A DNA stretch of 64,000 nucleotides from Sphingobacterium spiritivorum (GTDB lineage: Bacteria > Bacteroidota > Bacteroidia > Sphingobacteriales > Sphingobacteriaceae): assembly GCF_016725325.1 (NCBI RefSeq), contig NZ_CP068083.1, positions 868,001 through 932,000 of the forward strand. The letters are read 5' to 3'. The notes under the pieces were generated by a model that had not been told where the DNA came from, did no database searches, and saw nothing but the letters and a program-made list of their open reading frames with translations. This document shows positions 29,312-38,105 of this stretch, one piece after another. The stretch's first letter is position 1. Each line of letters opens with the position of its first letter. The position numbers and the translations under genes were made by a program.

Positions 29312-30094
29312 CTACCGAAGTGCAGTTGCAAGCGTAAGATTTAATTCCCGTATGCCATCAACTACCAGCTTCGCAAGTTGCTCTGCTCCTTTGGGTGATA
29401 AGTGCGTATTGTCCTGAATACCCTTCGGGTAATTCTCGTGGCCCGGAGGCAGATGATTAAATAAGGAAACAGATCCTTCCTCTCCTAAACGGGAAAGTAA
29501 GCTATTTGTTTTAATCTGCATATCAATTAGAGGCACATTTAACTGTTTTGCCACCGCACGGGTTGCATCAGGGTAACCGCCATGCGTTTCAACCAGCTTG
29601 CCATTTATCCAGTTTCGGCGTTCTATAGGAGTCAACAGTACAGGAATAGCCCCTTTCTGACGTGTCTCTTCCACATACTCTGTAAGGTTGGCCTTAAATT
29701 TTTCCAGAGAAGTACCTACAGTAGGCTTATGAATTTTTTCATCATTGTGCCCGAATTCGATAAACACATAATCTCCGGGTTTTATCTTTTCCAATACCAG
29801 TCTCCAGTGATTCACCACTGTATGAGATTTTGTATTATAATCATGCTTAAAGGAAGCCGTGCTACGCCCGTTCAAAGCTCTGTTATCAACAATCACCTCC
29901 TGCTCATTAAACAGCTCCTGCAGCTTCATCCCCCATCCGGTTTCAGGGTAAGTTTTAGCCGTCTTATTTGCAGCTGTAGAATCTCCGATAATGTAAAGTG
30001 TAGCAGGTTCCTTCTTGGAAAAAGCATACAAACCGATGAGCACAGCAGTCAGAAAAATGACCGATAATCCTTTTTTTAGTTTACAATAATTCAT
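29312..30094 (-). CDS. Rhamnogalacturonan acetylesterase, CE12 family (SGNH hydrolase)
   Basis: The enzyme removes acetyl groups from rhamnogalacturonan. The 260-residue exported protein has an N-terminal membrane-like signal (to about residue 27) and SGNH blocks: IIGDSTAANKT with the nucleophile Ser, ALNGRSTASF, IEFGHNDEK, and the late DNTHLSPKGAEQLA with the Asp-His pair. The order fits CE12 (RhgT/YesT group). It is the last gene of the susC-susD operon, separated from the lipoprotein gene by 104 bp that contain a hairpin. Confidence 0.92.
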   Translation of the reverse strand: MNYCKLKKGLSVIFLTAVLIGLYAFSKKEPATLYIIGDSTAANKTAKTYPETGWGMKLQELFNEQEVIVDNRALNGRSTASFKHDYNTKSHTVVNHWRLVLEKIKPGDYVFIEFGHNDEKIHKPTVGTSLEKFKANLTEYVEETRQKGAIPVLLTPIERRNWINGKLVETHGGYPDATRAVAKQLNVPLIDMQIKTNSLLSRLGEEGSVSLFNHLPPGHENYPKGIQDNTHLSPKGAEQLAKLVVDGIRELNLTLATALR

Positions 30095-30134
30095 ATTAAC
30101 AGATACTAATCTTTTCTTTAAGCAATAAACAGAT

Positions 30135-30166
30135 AAAGGAATATTCGATATACTGAATACTCCTTT
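30135..30166 (-). terminator. Intra-operon hairpin before CE12
   Basis: In the minus-strand RNA, a 12-bp stem with one G-U pair (30166-30155 with 30146-30135) and an 8-nt loop lies between the lipoprotein and CE12 genes. It is followed by a partly U-rich stretch. It may lower CE12 expression or mark an mRNA 3-prime end. Confidence 0.5.
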
Positions 30167-30198
30167 AAAATTTAAAATATGGATAACTAACTAAATCT

Positions 30199-31764
30199 CT
30201 ATTTAATCCAGCGTGGATCTCCTACCCCATTTCCCTTGAGTGTATTGTTACTGATTGTAAAATCACCGTTTGCAGCATTCGCAAATCCCGGATCCAGGCT
30301 TGTTCCATTGGCATCTACTTTAACAGTCCCCGATGAGGTAACTTGCAGACTCGTAGCATTGAAATAGTTATTTCCACTCAATGTCGTAATATTAGTCTGT
30401 GATTGATTGGCTAATAAACCCACTGTACCTGTAACTATATTCTTAGTAAATGAAATACTGTGATTTGCCACCGGAATACGTACATAGAAAAACCTTCTGC
30501 TGGATGCATTGGCCAGTCCGACAAGTGTATTATTACTTACAGAAATACTAACTCCACCAGCCGGATACACATTAGTACCTGCCGCATCTATACGAATAAA
30601 TTCACGGTCAGCAACCCCATAAACCGTATTATTCGTAAAAGAGATACTTAATGGAAATCCGGTACGGAAATCAATAAACTCTCCGCTGTTTCCATAATTC
30701 AGGAAGATATTGTTATTCATCTTCAGTGCTGCAACAGTACTGGATGAAGTTCCTGAGGTATTCATAATAATGACGCCGGCTTTATAGTTTCGTATTTCAC
30801 TGCCTTCGATAATGATCTCTCCGTACACACCGTTACCTACAGTGATTGCATTATTCAGATTATTCCCACCATCAACAATTACATTTTGAAACTTCAAAGC
30901 CGCCCCTGCTGACAAGCTAAAACCTACATTGTTCAACACCGGCTTTTCCGATACGCGTGCAGCTACAATTGCAACAGGCTTGGATAATGCCAGTGACACA
31001 CCTGTAGCTCCTACAAAATCATAATTACCTCCTGTCAGAGCAAAAGTTTCTCCTCCTTTGGCAGATGCAATTCCAGCTGTTAATTCTGCCACGGAAGTCA
31101 CCAGAATAGCATCTCCTATATCTATCCCTGTTTTAAAGATCGCTGTGCCTCTTGTTTTTGTTCCATTCAGCAATATCGCACTATAGCTCGTCTCCGGAAT
31201 CAGGCCTTCAATCAATGCCGAACCTTTTGCTATCTCATCCGCTGTAAGGGTCCGCTGAATATTGCCGGGAGAAAGACTAATACTGGTAACTGCGGCAGCT
31301 GCAGGCCAGCTCAATACCACAGATTTAGCTGTAATAGTGGCCAGATCCACCGGATTAAAGATCTGTTCTGAAGCAGTCTTTAATATTGTTGACACCCACT
31401 TTGAATCTTCCTTGCCGGTCATAGTACCTTTAACACGAATATAATATTCCGTATCTCCGGACAGACCGGAGATAGTGTATGGCAATTCACCGATTTTAAT
31501 ATTATCAATGGTCTTAAAAGGAGTTCCTTCGAAAGTTGCACTTTCAGACAACTCAACCGTATAGGCTTCTGCATTGATTGCTTTTGTCCAGGTCAATACA
31601 ATAGATGTCTTACCATCCAGAATAGCTGTTAATCCTACCGGTGAAAAAGATTGATCTGTATCCAGGGTTTTGATCACTTCCAGAGAATCTTTGGAACAAC
31701 CCGATAAAGAGAGGGAAATCCCTAAAACTCCGTATATAGCGTATTTTTTTAAATGTACTTTCAT
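30199..31764 (-). CDS. Surface lipoprotein with Fn3-like front and pectate-lyase-like beta-helix (DUF4957/DUF5123 type)
   Basis: A lipoprotein signal with lipobox SLSGC (Cys23) is followed by two fibronectin-III-like regions (about 40-125 and 130-215) and a repetitive beta-helix-like region with many Asn turns such as NNIFLNYGN, SFTNNTVYGV and VSNNTLVGL. It ends with GDFTISNNTLKGNGVGDPRW, the kind of end seen in DUF5123 proteins of Bacteroidetes pectin loci. It takes the SusE/SusF place after susC-susD. It may bind pectin at the cell surface or be an uncharacterised lyase; no catalytic residues can be assigned. Domain names are from memory of the family, not a search. Confidence 0.72.
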   Translation of the reverse strand: MKVHLKKYAIYGVLGISLSLSGCSKDSLEVIKTLDTDQSFSPVGLTAILDGKTSIVLTWTKAINAEAYTVELSESATFEGTPFKTIDNIKIGELPYTISGLSGDTEYYIRVKGTMTGKEDSKWVSTILKTASEQIFNPVDLATITAKSVVLSWPAAAAVTSISLSPGNIQRTLTADEIAKGSALIEGLIPETSYSAILLNGTKTRGTAIFKTGIDIGDAILVTSVAELTAGIASAKGGETFALTGGNYDFVGATGVSLALSKPVAIVAARVSEKPVLNNVGFSLSAGAALKFQNVIVDGGNNLNNAITVGNGVYGEIIIEGSEIRNYKAGVIIMNTSGTSSSTVAALKMNNNIFLNYGNSGEFIDFRTGFPLSISFTNNTVYGVADREFIRIDAAGTNVYPAGGVSISVSNNTLVGLANASSRRFFYVRIPVANHSISFTKNIVTGTVGLLANQSQTNITTLSGNNYFNATSLQVTSSGTVKVDANGTSLDPGFANAANGDFTISNNTLKGNGVGDPRWIK

Positions 31765-31785
31765 AATATCTAATCTTTAAAGCAG

Positions 31786-33558
31786 TTAGAAATTGTAACC
31801 ACTATTTGTCAGTTGTCCGTTGCTCGCCTCAATAAAGAACTGCCAGATAGGCCAGAATTGTTGCATATTCGGGTCGCGGAGGAACATGGCATCCCAATAA
31901 GCTACCTGATCATTGTCTGCAGCCAGCTTCCACGTTTTAGAAGTCCCGTATGTAGCGCCTATTGCATCTGTTTCTCCTGCTTCCAGGCCATAGATACCGA
32001 CAGATTCACCATCTGCCAATGTCTTATAATATACATTTTTAGGATAGCTTGCATATTTGCCCTGACGGTTTTCCAGTAGTTGCAGTTTTTGTTTGGCTTC
32101 ATTAAGCTTGGCAGAGAGCAGATTCCAACGGATCAGGTCTCCCTTTCTCAGCATCTCTCCTGTAAATTCTAAGGAACGTTCGTCAACAATAGCATTAAAA
32201 AAGGCTTCTTTACTCACTGTTACAGCAGACATATATGCCGTTACTTTTTCCGGATGTGTAGGGAATGCACGATCCCGGATCATTTTGAGATATGTAGCTG
32301 CAGCCTGCGGTCCATCCAACTCATTTACAGATTCTGCAGCCATAAGAACCACATCTGAATAACGCATATACATCCAGTTGAGCCCGTCATCATTAGTAGA
32401 CGTTACTACCCGCTTCATCCATTCATAACGATATTTTCCAAAGTACCACTTATTCAGATTTGTAGGCACCTGTTTACCATTGGTCCACTCATAAGGTACT
32501 ACAGATACAGCACGTCTTACATCATCCTTATCATACTCATACCACATAATCGGATTCGGACCATTTGTACCACCTTTATTCTGCATAGTATACTTATCTG
32601 TAGTCGTATGTTTGACACCCAGATCAAACAATACACGTCCGCGACCTTCTGAAAACGGGATTTCCCACATTGACTCTTTACCTGCCAGATTCGTTTCCTG
32701 ACATAGCGTCCTGAACACTTCCTCAAACCCTAGAAGTCGTAATGAACCGCTATTGATTACATCCAGGCATTCTTCTTTGGCGATCTGATACATCTTTGTA
32801 CGCTCCAGATCCGGATCACGGCTCAGGCGCACTCCATCTGCATGCTGTGCATACCCACCTGCAGCAAGCGCTATACGCGCCCGCAATCCTTTTGCAAAAG
32901 CCTTGTTAACTTTCTCCACAGACTGAGTCTTTGTATTCCCGTTAGGCCATGGAAGATAATTTTCGGCTTCTTTGAGGTCGGCCAGTATTTGTTTGTAAAT
33001 AACATCCCGGTCACTTCTCGGAACATACGTATTAGCAGACGTCAAGGGTTCAAATCGCGCTGGCACATCACCCCATCCTTTTACAAGATCGTTGTAAACC
33101 ACAGCGCGCAAGACCAGCACTTCCCCAAGAATCTGAGCCAATTGTGCATTATTCTCAATATTTCCATATGTACGTAATCCGCGGATAGCCAGATTAGCAC
33201 GTTCAATAGCCTCGTAAAATTTAGCCCAGGCATTATTGTCCGTATTCATCTGCGTATTATTTGCATTCGTCTGATAATTGGCTAACAAGCTTTTTTCATC
33301 AGTCGTATTTTTCAGTGAATTTCCCACCTCATTATCGGTATTGATACCATAATAAACAAGGTAACGTCCACGATATGAATTTGTCTCTCCGAATGACTGT
33401 AAGATTCCTGCCACAGCACCCTCCGCCAGTACAGGCGAAGAGAAAATAACAGACTCATCCATCGCAGACTGTACAGGTGCATCCAGAAGTTTATTACAAG
33501 AGACCAGAGAAGTCCCTAATACTGCTGCTAATGCTATTTTATAAAATGTCTTTTTCAT
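31786..33558 (-). CDS. susD: SusD/RagB family glycan-binding lipoprotein
   Basis: SusD proteins sit on the outer surface as the lid of the SusC channel and bind oligosaccharides. The 590-residue protein starts MKKTFYKIALAAVLG and has the lipobox LVSCNK (Cys21). The all-helical TPR-like fold shows NAWAKFYEAIERANLAIRGL, EVLVLRAVVYNDLVKGWGDVP, WMYMRYSDVVLMAAESVNEL and RSLEFTGEMLRKGDLIRW. An earlier in-frame ATG at 33591 would put 11 extra residues before the signal and is rejected. It starts 36 bp after susC. The pectin specificity is inferred from the locus. Confidence 0.95.
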   Translation of the reverse strand: MKKTFYKIALAAVLGTSLVSCNKLLDAPVQSAMDESVIFSSPVLAEGAVAGILQSFGETNSYRGRYLVYYGINTDNEVGNSLKNTTDEKSLLANYQTNANNTQMNTDNNAWAKFYEAIERANLAIRGLRTYGNIENNAQLAQILGEVLVLRAVVYNDLVKGWGDVPARFEPLTSANTYVPRSDRDVIYKQILADLKEAENYLPWPNGNTKTQSVEKVNKAFAKGLRARIALAAGGYAQHADGVRLSRDPDLERTKMYQIAKEECLDVINSGSLRLLGFEEVFRTLCQETNLAGKESMWEIPFSEGRGRVLFDLGVKHTTTDKYTMQNKGGTNGPNPIMWYEYDKDDVRRAVSVVPYEWTNGKQVPTNLNKWYFGKYRYEWMKRVVTSTNDDGLNWMYMRYSDVVLMAAESVNELDGPQAAATYLKMIRDRAFPTHPEKVTAYMSAVTVSKEAFFNAIVDERSLEFTGEMLRKGDLIRWNLLSAKLNEAKQKLQLLENRQGKYASYPKNVYYKTLADGESVGIYGLEAGETDAIGATYGTSKTWKLAADNDQVAYWDAMFLRDPNMQQFWPIWQFFIEASNGQLTNSGYNF

Positions 33559-33594
33559 CTCTAAATATTTTTGATCATTAATTGATGTCAATCC

Positions 33595-36500
33595 TTAGAA
33601 GCTCAGATTTACCCCTACCACATACAAGCGACTCTTAGGATAAGCAGAATAGTCTACCCCTGGTGTAAGTGCAGATTGTCTTCTGGTAGATACTTCCGGA
33701 TCAAAGCCACTGTAATTTGTGATACGAAACAGATTATACCCTGTACCGTATATACGCAGATTCTTTACTTTGACTTTTTGCAGCAGATCACTTGAAAATG
33801 TGTATCCTAATGTCAATGTGCCTAACCGCAGGAATGAACCATCTTCTACAGCCCAGTCACTGAAGATAAACTGTTTGGTAAGTGGCGACCACAGCGTTGT
33901 ATTTGCATTCATGGCTGCAAGCTGAGCAGGATCATTACTGATTGTCCCGTCAGGCAACAGATTCGTCCAGCGCTGCCCTTCTTCCATAATAGAGATCATA
34001 TTACGGGAGTGATATTTACTGGTCTGTGTATATTCAATCTTATTGGCATTATAGATATCATTACCAAAACTCCAGTTGAAGAGTGCAGTAAGATCAAAAT
34101 TCTTGTAACGTGTATTGATAGAGAAACCTCCGGTATGCTTAGGGTTGGCATTACCAATAATCGTCTTATCGTTTTCATTTATTTTGCCATCGCCATTGAG
34201 ATCTTCCAGTTTCATAGATCCCGGACGGATCGTACCAATTACATCATTAGCAGTAGCGACTCCGTCTTTGAGTGTCCATATACCTTTTGCAGCATCATAG
34301 CCGGTAAAATCAGATACCTCATATCGACCGGCTGACTTATAGCCATACATCTGCCCGACAGCAGCGCCCGGTTGCACCCAGTAATCTGACCCGATCTCTG
34401 TAGAAGCCCATCTCGAAGGCCAGTTAATCGCATTCAGAAGTCCCAGAGAATTAACACGGTTTCTGTTGAAACTGATGTTTGCCGATACGTTGAGATCAAA
34501 ATCTTTAGATTTGACAGCAGCCCAGTTTAAAGCAACCTCAATACCTTTATTCTGCGTTTCTCCCATATTACGGTACTGGCTGTCATATCCCACTCCTGCA
34601 ATAGGATAGTCTATCAGCAGATCTTTCGTTTTATTGAGATAAGTTTCTACTGTACCTGTTACACGGCTATTAAATAAACTAAAGTCTAATCCCAGATTTC
34701 TGGTAATAGTTGTTTCCCACTTCAGATCCGGATTGGACATGATCTTAGAAGTAGACCAGAAACTACTGTATCCGTTAATCCATGAGGTCGGTGTAACAGT
34801 AAAGGTCGGATCGATCTGTCCCGTAGGAATGTTGTTATTACCTGCGGTACCGTAACTCAGTCTTAGTTTCAGATCATTCAGCCAGGATTTCGATGCATCC
34901 ATAAATGCCTCATCTGAGATTCTCCATGCTCCGGAAACAGAAGGGAAATAGCCCCACTTATTACCCGGACCAAATTTAGAAGAACCATCAGCACGGAAGG
35001 TAGCACTTAGCAGATACTTCCCCCGAAAATCGTAGTTAGCACGACCGAAGAAAGATAATAAGATATCATTTGCATTGAAAAAATTCTCTGTAGAAAAGGG
35101 TTTACCCTGAGCGGTTAGTTTTCGGGTTTGATCAAAAGTAAAGGTAGACGGAAATCCGTGAACTGTATTCGTCAGTGCATTGGATTTAGTAAAAATATAT
35201 TCCTGACCCAACAATACATTCAGATTGTGATCCTTATTAAGCAGACTTTTGAAATCATAGTTCAGCGTATTTGCTGTTCGGATAGATTGTCTTGAGATCT
35301 TGGATAAGATTACAGCCGGCAGATTTTGATTCTTATCTTCCGGTGTATTTCGCACATAGTAGGTCGTTTTGCCATAAAAACGATCATTGGAATTATTTCC
35401 GTCATCAAAGGTAAAATCTGTCTTAAAACGTAGATTATTTACGATTTCCCAACCTATACTACCATTTAAATTGTAACTGCGACGCTTCTGAAGCTGATCA
35501 TTGTCAGCGATAAAAGTCAGCGGATCAAATAAATTAAACCCCTCATCGGTCTCTTCTGAATCTGTTAAGCCCTGAACAGGGATACCCGGATATACCATTA
35601 CCGCTTTCAAACGCGAATCTGCAGATGATTTTTCATTCTGCTCATTAGCACCTCCCCCGTCAATCTTCATATCCGAAAAACGGAAACCAAGATCCAGTGT
35701 TACGCGCTTATGCAGCTTATGATTGAGCTTAAAATTGATATTCTGACGATTATATCCTGAAGACACCATAATAGCTTTATCCTTGATAAAATTATGACTA
35801 AAGCTGTACTTGGTCTTCTCACTACCACCACTCAGACTCACATTCTGATTAAAAGTATTACCTGTACGACCAAATACAATATCCTGCCAGTCATTCGTCG
35901 CCACTCCGTCATACAGATCTATATCCTGCCAGTTGCCAAAATATTTGGTATAGGTATCAATACTCTTGGTTAGTAAAGCACGCTCATACTGCCACTTGGC
36001 ATAGTCCAGCGGCTGCAATACATCCAGCGTATTCGCAATGTTACGAATACCCCCAAAAGCATTGTAACTCACAGAAAATTTCCCTGTCTTGCTCGTCTTG
36101 GTCGTTACAATAATAACACCATTTGCACCTCTTGAACCATAGATTGCAGTAGAAGAAGCATCTTTCAGGACATCAATAGATTCGATATCCGAAGGTGCAA
36201 TATCAGCGATAGTTGTCACCGGAAATCCATCCACAATGTAAAGAGGCGAGTTATCTCCCGTGATAGAGCCCCCACCCCGTACTCGTACTGTCATTTCAGC
36301 ATCTGGTGATCCTTCCGTACTGGAAATATTCACACCCGAAAGACGTCCCTGTATAGCTTCCAACGCAGAAGCGACCGGAGCTTTGGAAATCACGTCTGCA
36401 CTCACAGAAGCCACAGCTCCGGTCAGATCCTTTTTCTTGACGACTCCATACCCCACATTGACGGTCACTTCTTCCAGTGCATTAGTCACACTCTGCAGAG

Positions 36501-36780
36501 AAATGTTGAGGGTTGATTCAGATTTGAAGGGAACAGATTGCGTGGTATAGCCCACATAGGAAAATTGAAGTGTCCCGCCCTGAGCCGGAACATTAATTTT
36601 AAAATTCCCCTTACTGTCAGAACTGGTACTGACATTGGTACCAAGAACTTTTATACTGACTCCGGATAACGTTTGACCCGAGTCATCAGCCTTGATCGTA
36701 CCTTGCAATTGTCTGTTTTGGGCAATAGAAACCCCTATCGACAGACAAAAAGCAGTTAATAGCATAAGCACTTTACTCAT
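33595..36780 (-). CDS. susC: SusC/RagA family TonB-linked outer membrane transporter
   Basis: This is the 1061-residue outer membrane channel importing pectin oligosaccharides with TonB energy. In order: signal peptide (ends SIAQ), carboxypeptidase-regulatory-like domain (about 24-105, LQGTIKADDSGQTLSGVSI, FSYVGYTTQ), a TonB-box-like LEEVTVNVGYG, a plug with the SusC signature SIDVLKDASSTAIYGSRGANG, and a long barrel ending in VNLSF with a terminal Phe. It heads the susC-susD-lipoprotein-CE12 operon and is divergent from lacI. The palindrome at 36935-36960 lies 155 bp upstream of its start. Confidence 0.96.
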   Translation of the reverse strand: MSKVLMLLTAFCLSIGVSIAQNRQLQGTIKADDSGQTLSGVSIKVLGTNVSTSSDSKGNFKINVPAQGGTLQFSYVGYTTQSVPFKSESTLNISLQSVTNALEEVTVNVGYGVVKKKDLTGAVASVSADVISKAPVASALEAIQGRLSGVNISSTEGSPDAEMTVRVRGGGSITGDNSPLYIVDGFPVTTIADIAPSDIESIDVLKDASSTAIYGSRGANGVIIVTTKTSKTGKFSVSYNAFGGIRNIANTLDVLQPLDYAKWQYERALLTKSIDTYTKYFGNWQDIDLYDGVATNDWQDIVFGRTGNTFNQNVSLSGGSEKTKYSFSHNFIKDKAIMVSSGYNRQNINFKLNHKLHKRVTLDLGFRFSDMKIDGGGANEQNEKSSADSRLKAVMVYPGIPVQGLTDSEETDEGFNLFDPLTFIADNDQLQKRRSYNLNGSIGWEIVNNLRFKTDFTFDDGNNSNDRFYGKTTYYVRNTPEDKNQNLPAVILSKISRQSIRTANTLNYDFKSLLNKDHNLNVLLGQEYIFTKSNALTNTVHGFPSTFTFDQTRKLTAQGKPFSTENFFNANDILLSFFGRANYDFRGKYLLSATFRADGSSKFGPGNKWGYFPSVSGAWRISDEAFMDASKSWLNDLKLRLSYGTAGNNNIPTGQIDPTFTVTPTSWINGYSSFWSTSKIMSNPDLKWETTITRNLGLDFSLFNSRVTGTVETYLNKTKDLLIDYPIAGVGYDSQYRNMGETQNKGIEVALNWAAVKSKDFDLNVSANISFNRNRVNSLGLLNAINWPSRWASTEIGSDYWVQPGAAVGQMYGYKSAGRYEVSDFTGYDAAKGIWTLKDGVATANDVIGTIRPGSMKLEDLNGDGKINENDKTIIGNANPKHTGGFSINTRYKNFDLTALFNWSFGNDIYNANKIEYTQTSKYHSRNMISIMEEGQRWTNLLPDGTISNDPAQLAAMNANTTLWSPLTKQFIFSDWAVEDGSFLRLGTLTLGYTFSSDLLQKVKVKNLRIYGTGYNLFRITNYSGFDPEVSTRRQSALTPGVDYSAYPKSRLYVVGVNLSF

Positions 36781-36934
36781 AAGTGATTAGTTTGAGTTAA
36801 TAGATGTTATTATTTTTTTTTTAAATAAGAAGAAGGCAATAGTTACGGTTATCTGTCTAATTCTTATAATCGGTTATCATATCACAAAAATGCGAAGTAA
36901 ATTCCAGTAGAAGCCGTTTTTGGGCCAAAAGTTA

Positions 36935-36960
36935 TGCAATCGTTCCCGACATCGATTGCG
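36935..36960. promoter_or_regulatory. Probable LacI-type operator, site 2 (divergent susC / lacI promoters)
   Basis: The segment shares GCAATCGTT, CCG and ATCGATTGCGG with site 1 at 13886-13911, differing at three central places. The outer arms GCAATCG and CGATTGC are inverted repeats. It lies 49 bp ahead of the lacI -7 box and between the divergent susC and lacI genes, which is the usual place for an autoregulatory operator. Confidence 0.78.
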
Positions 36961-37008
36961 GTCACAAAATAGGAAATCCCGTTTTGCTGTAATCTTGCCA
37001 ACATTGCT

Positions 37009-37016
37009 TATATTTG
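37009..37016 (+). promoter_or_regulatory. -7 box of lacI
   Basis: TATATTTG matches the Bacteroidetes -7 consensus TAnnTTTG. A TTTG lies 22 bp upstream (36983-36986), slightly farther than the usual -33 spacing. Only six bases separate the box from the ATG at 37023, so the mRNA leader would be very short or missing. Confidence 0.6.
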
Positions 37017-37022
37017 TTAGGA

Positions 37023-38033
37023 ATGAAATTTGAAAACTATACGATCAAGGATATTGCGCAGGCACTTAATCTATCTACTTCTACGGTCTCCAGGGCACTA
37101 AGAGATAGCTATGAAATTAGTCCGGAAACCAAGAAAATCGTATTAGAATATGCCGAAAAAGTAAACTACCGTGCCAACCCTATAGCCAGAAGTCTGAAAG
37201 AAAAAAGAAGCTATTCTATTGGGATTGTACTCAGTGAAATTGCAAACAATTTTTTCTCTCAGGTTATTAATGGAGTAGAGTCTGTTGCCTATCAGAAGAA
37301 CTATAATGTGATGATCTCCCAGACTCATGAATCGGCTGAAAGAGAAAAACTCAATGTAGAATATCTGAGTTCCAGATCCGTAGATGGATTGCTGATAGCC
37401 TTAGCTTCCGAGACAGAAGATATCTCGTACCTAAGAAAACTATATGAAAGAGGGTTTCCTATCGTGTTCTTTGATCGGGTGCCGGAAGATTTCGATACGT
37501 TCAAGGTCATTGTCAACAATTACAAAGGAGCTTTTGCGGCCACAGAACAATTGATTCTGTCCGGAAAAAGAAAAATTGCGCATCTCAACAATGCCAAAAA
37601 TCTTTCTATCACACGGGAACGGTTAAAAGGCTATCAGGATGCATTGAAAAAATACCATATTCCCTTTAATGAAGATCTGGTAAAACATTGTTTATACGGA
37701 GGTATGAATCTCAATGAACTGGAAAATGTTGTAGATGAACTTTTAGAGCAGAATTTCGATGCCATATTTATATCAGGTGATCGTCTGTCTACCGGTTTTT
37801 TACTGGCTCTCAAAACCAAAAATCCGGAATTGGCCAATAAGATTGCGATATCAGGCTTTACCAATTCAAATGTCGTGAGTCTCTTCTCCCCGACCATGAA
37901 TGTTGTCAGACAACCTGCAGTAGAAATGGGTAAAATAGCGACAGAGCTGCTTATCAAAATGATAGAATCCAATTACCCTATTGAGGAATTCGAAACTATT
38001 ATACTACAGACAGAATTAATCAAGGCCAACTAA
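37023..38033 (+). CDS. LacI family transcriptional regulator of the pectin locus
   Basis: The 336-residue protein has the N-terminal LacI helix-turn-helix YTIKDIAQALNLSTSTVSRAL followed by the hinge-helix segment NPIARSLKEKRSYSIGIVL, then a periplasmic-binding-protein-like sensor domain (about 60-330). The ATG at 37023 is chosen over the TTG at 37014, which overlaps the promoter box. It is the only regulator in the locus; no hybrid two-component or SusR protein is present. It probably binds the palindromes near 13886 and 36935. The inducer is likely a galacturonate-pathway intermediate such as KDG, but the sequence does not show this. Repressor or activator mode is open. Confidence 0.9.
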   Translation: MKFENYTIKDIAQALNLSTSTVSRALRDSYEISPETKKIVLEYAEKVNYRANPIARSLKEKRSYSIGIVLSEIANNFFSQVINGVESVAYQKNYNVMISQTHESAEREKLNVEYLSSRSVDGLLIALASETEDISYLRKLYERGFPIVFFDRVPEDFDTFKVIVNNYKGAFAATEQLILSGKRKIAHLNNAKNLSITRERLKGYQDALKKYHIPFNEDLVKHCLYGGMNLNELENVVDELLEQNFDAIFISGDRLSTGFLLALKTKNPELANKIAISGFTNSNVVSLFSPTMNVVRQPAVEMGKIATELLIKMIESNYPIEEFETIILQTELIKAN

Positions 38034-38051
38034 GAATAAAAGCCTTACTAT

Positions 38052-38090
38052 AAAAAATCCCGATACAATTCGATTGTATCGGGATTTTTT
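38052..38090. terminator. Bidirectional terminator between lacI and the M56 gene
   Basis: A perfect 18-bp stem (38052-38069 and 38073-38090) with a TCG loop and six A/T at each end. It separates two converging genes and also closes the pectin locus on the right. Confidence 0.95.
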
Positions 38091-38105
38091 CAGCTAAGCA
38101 CAAAT

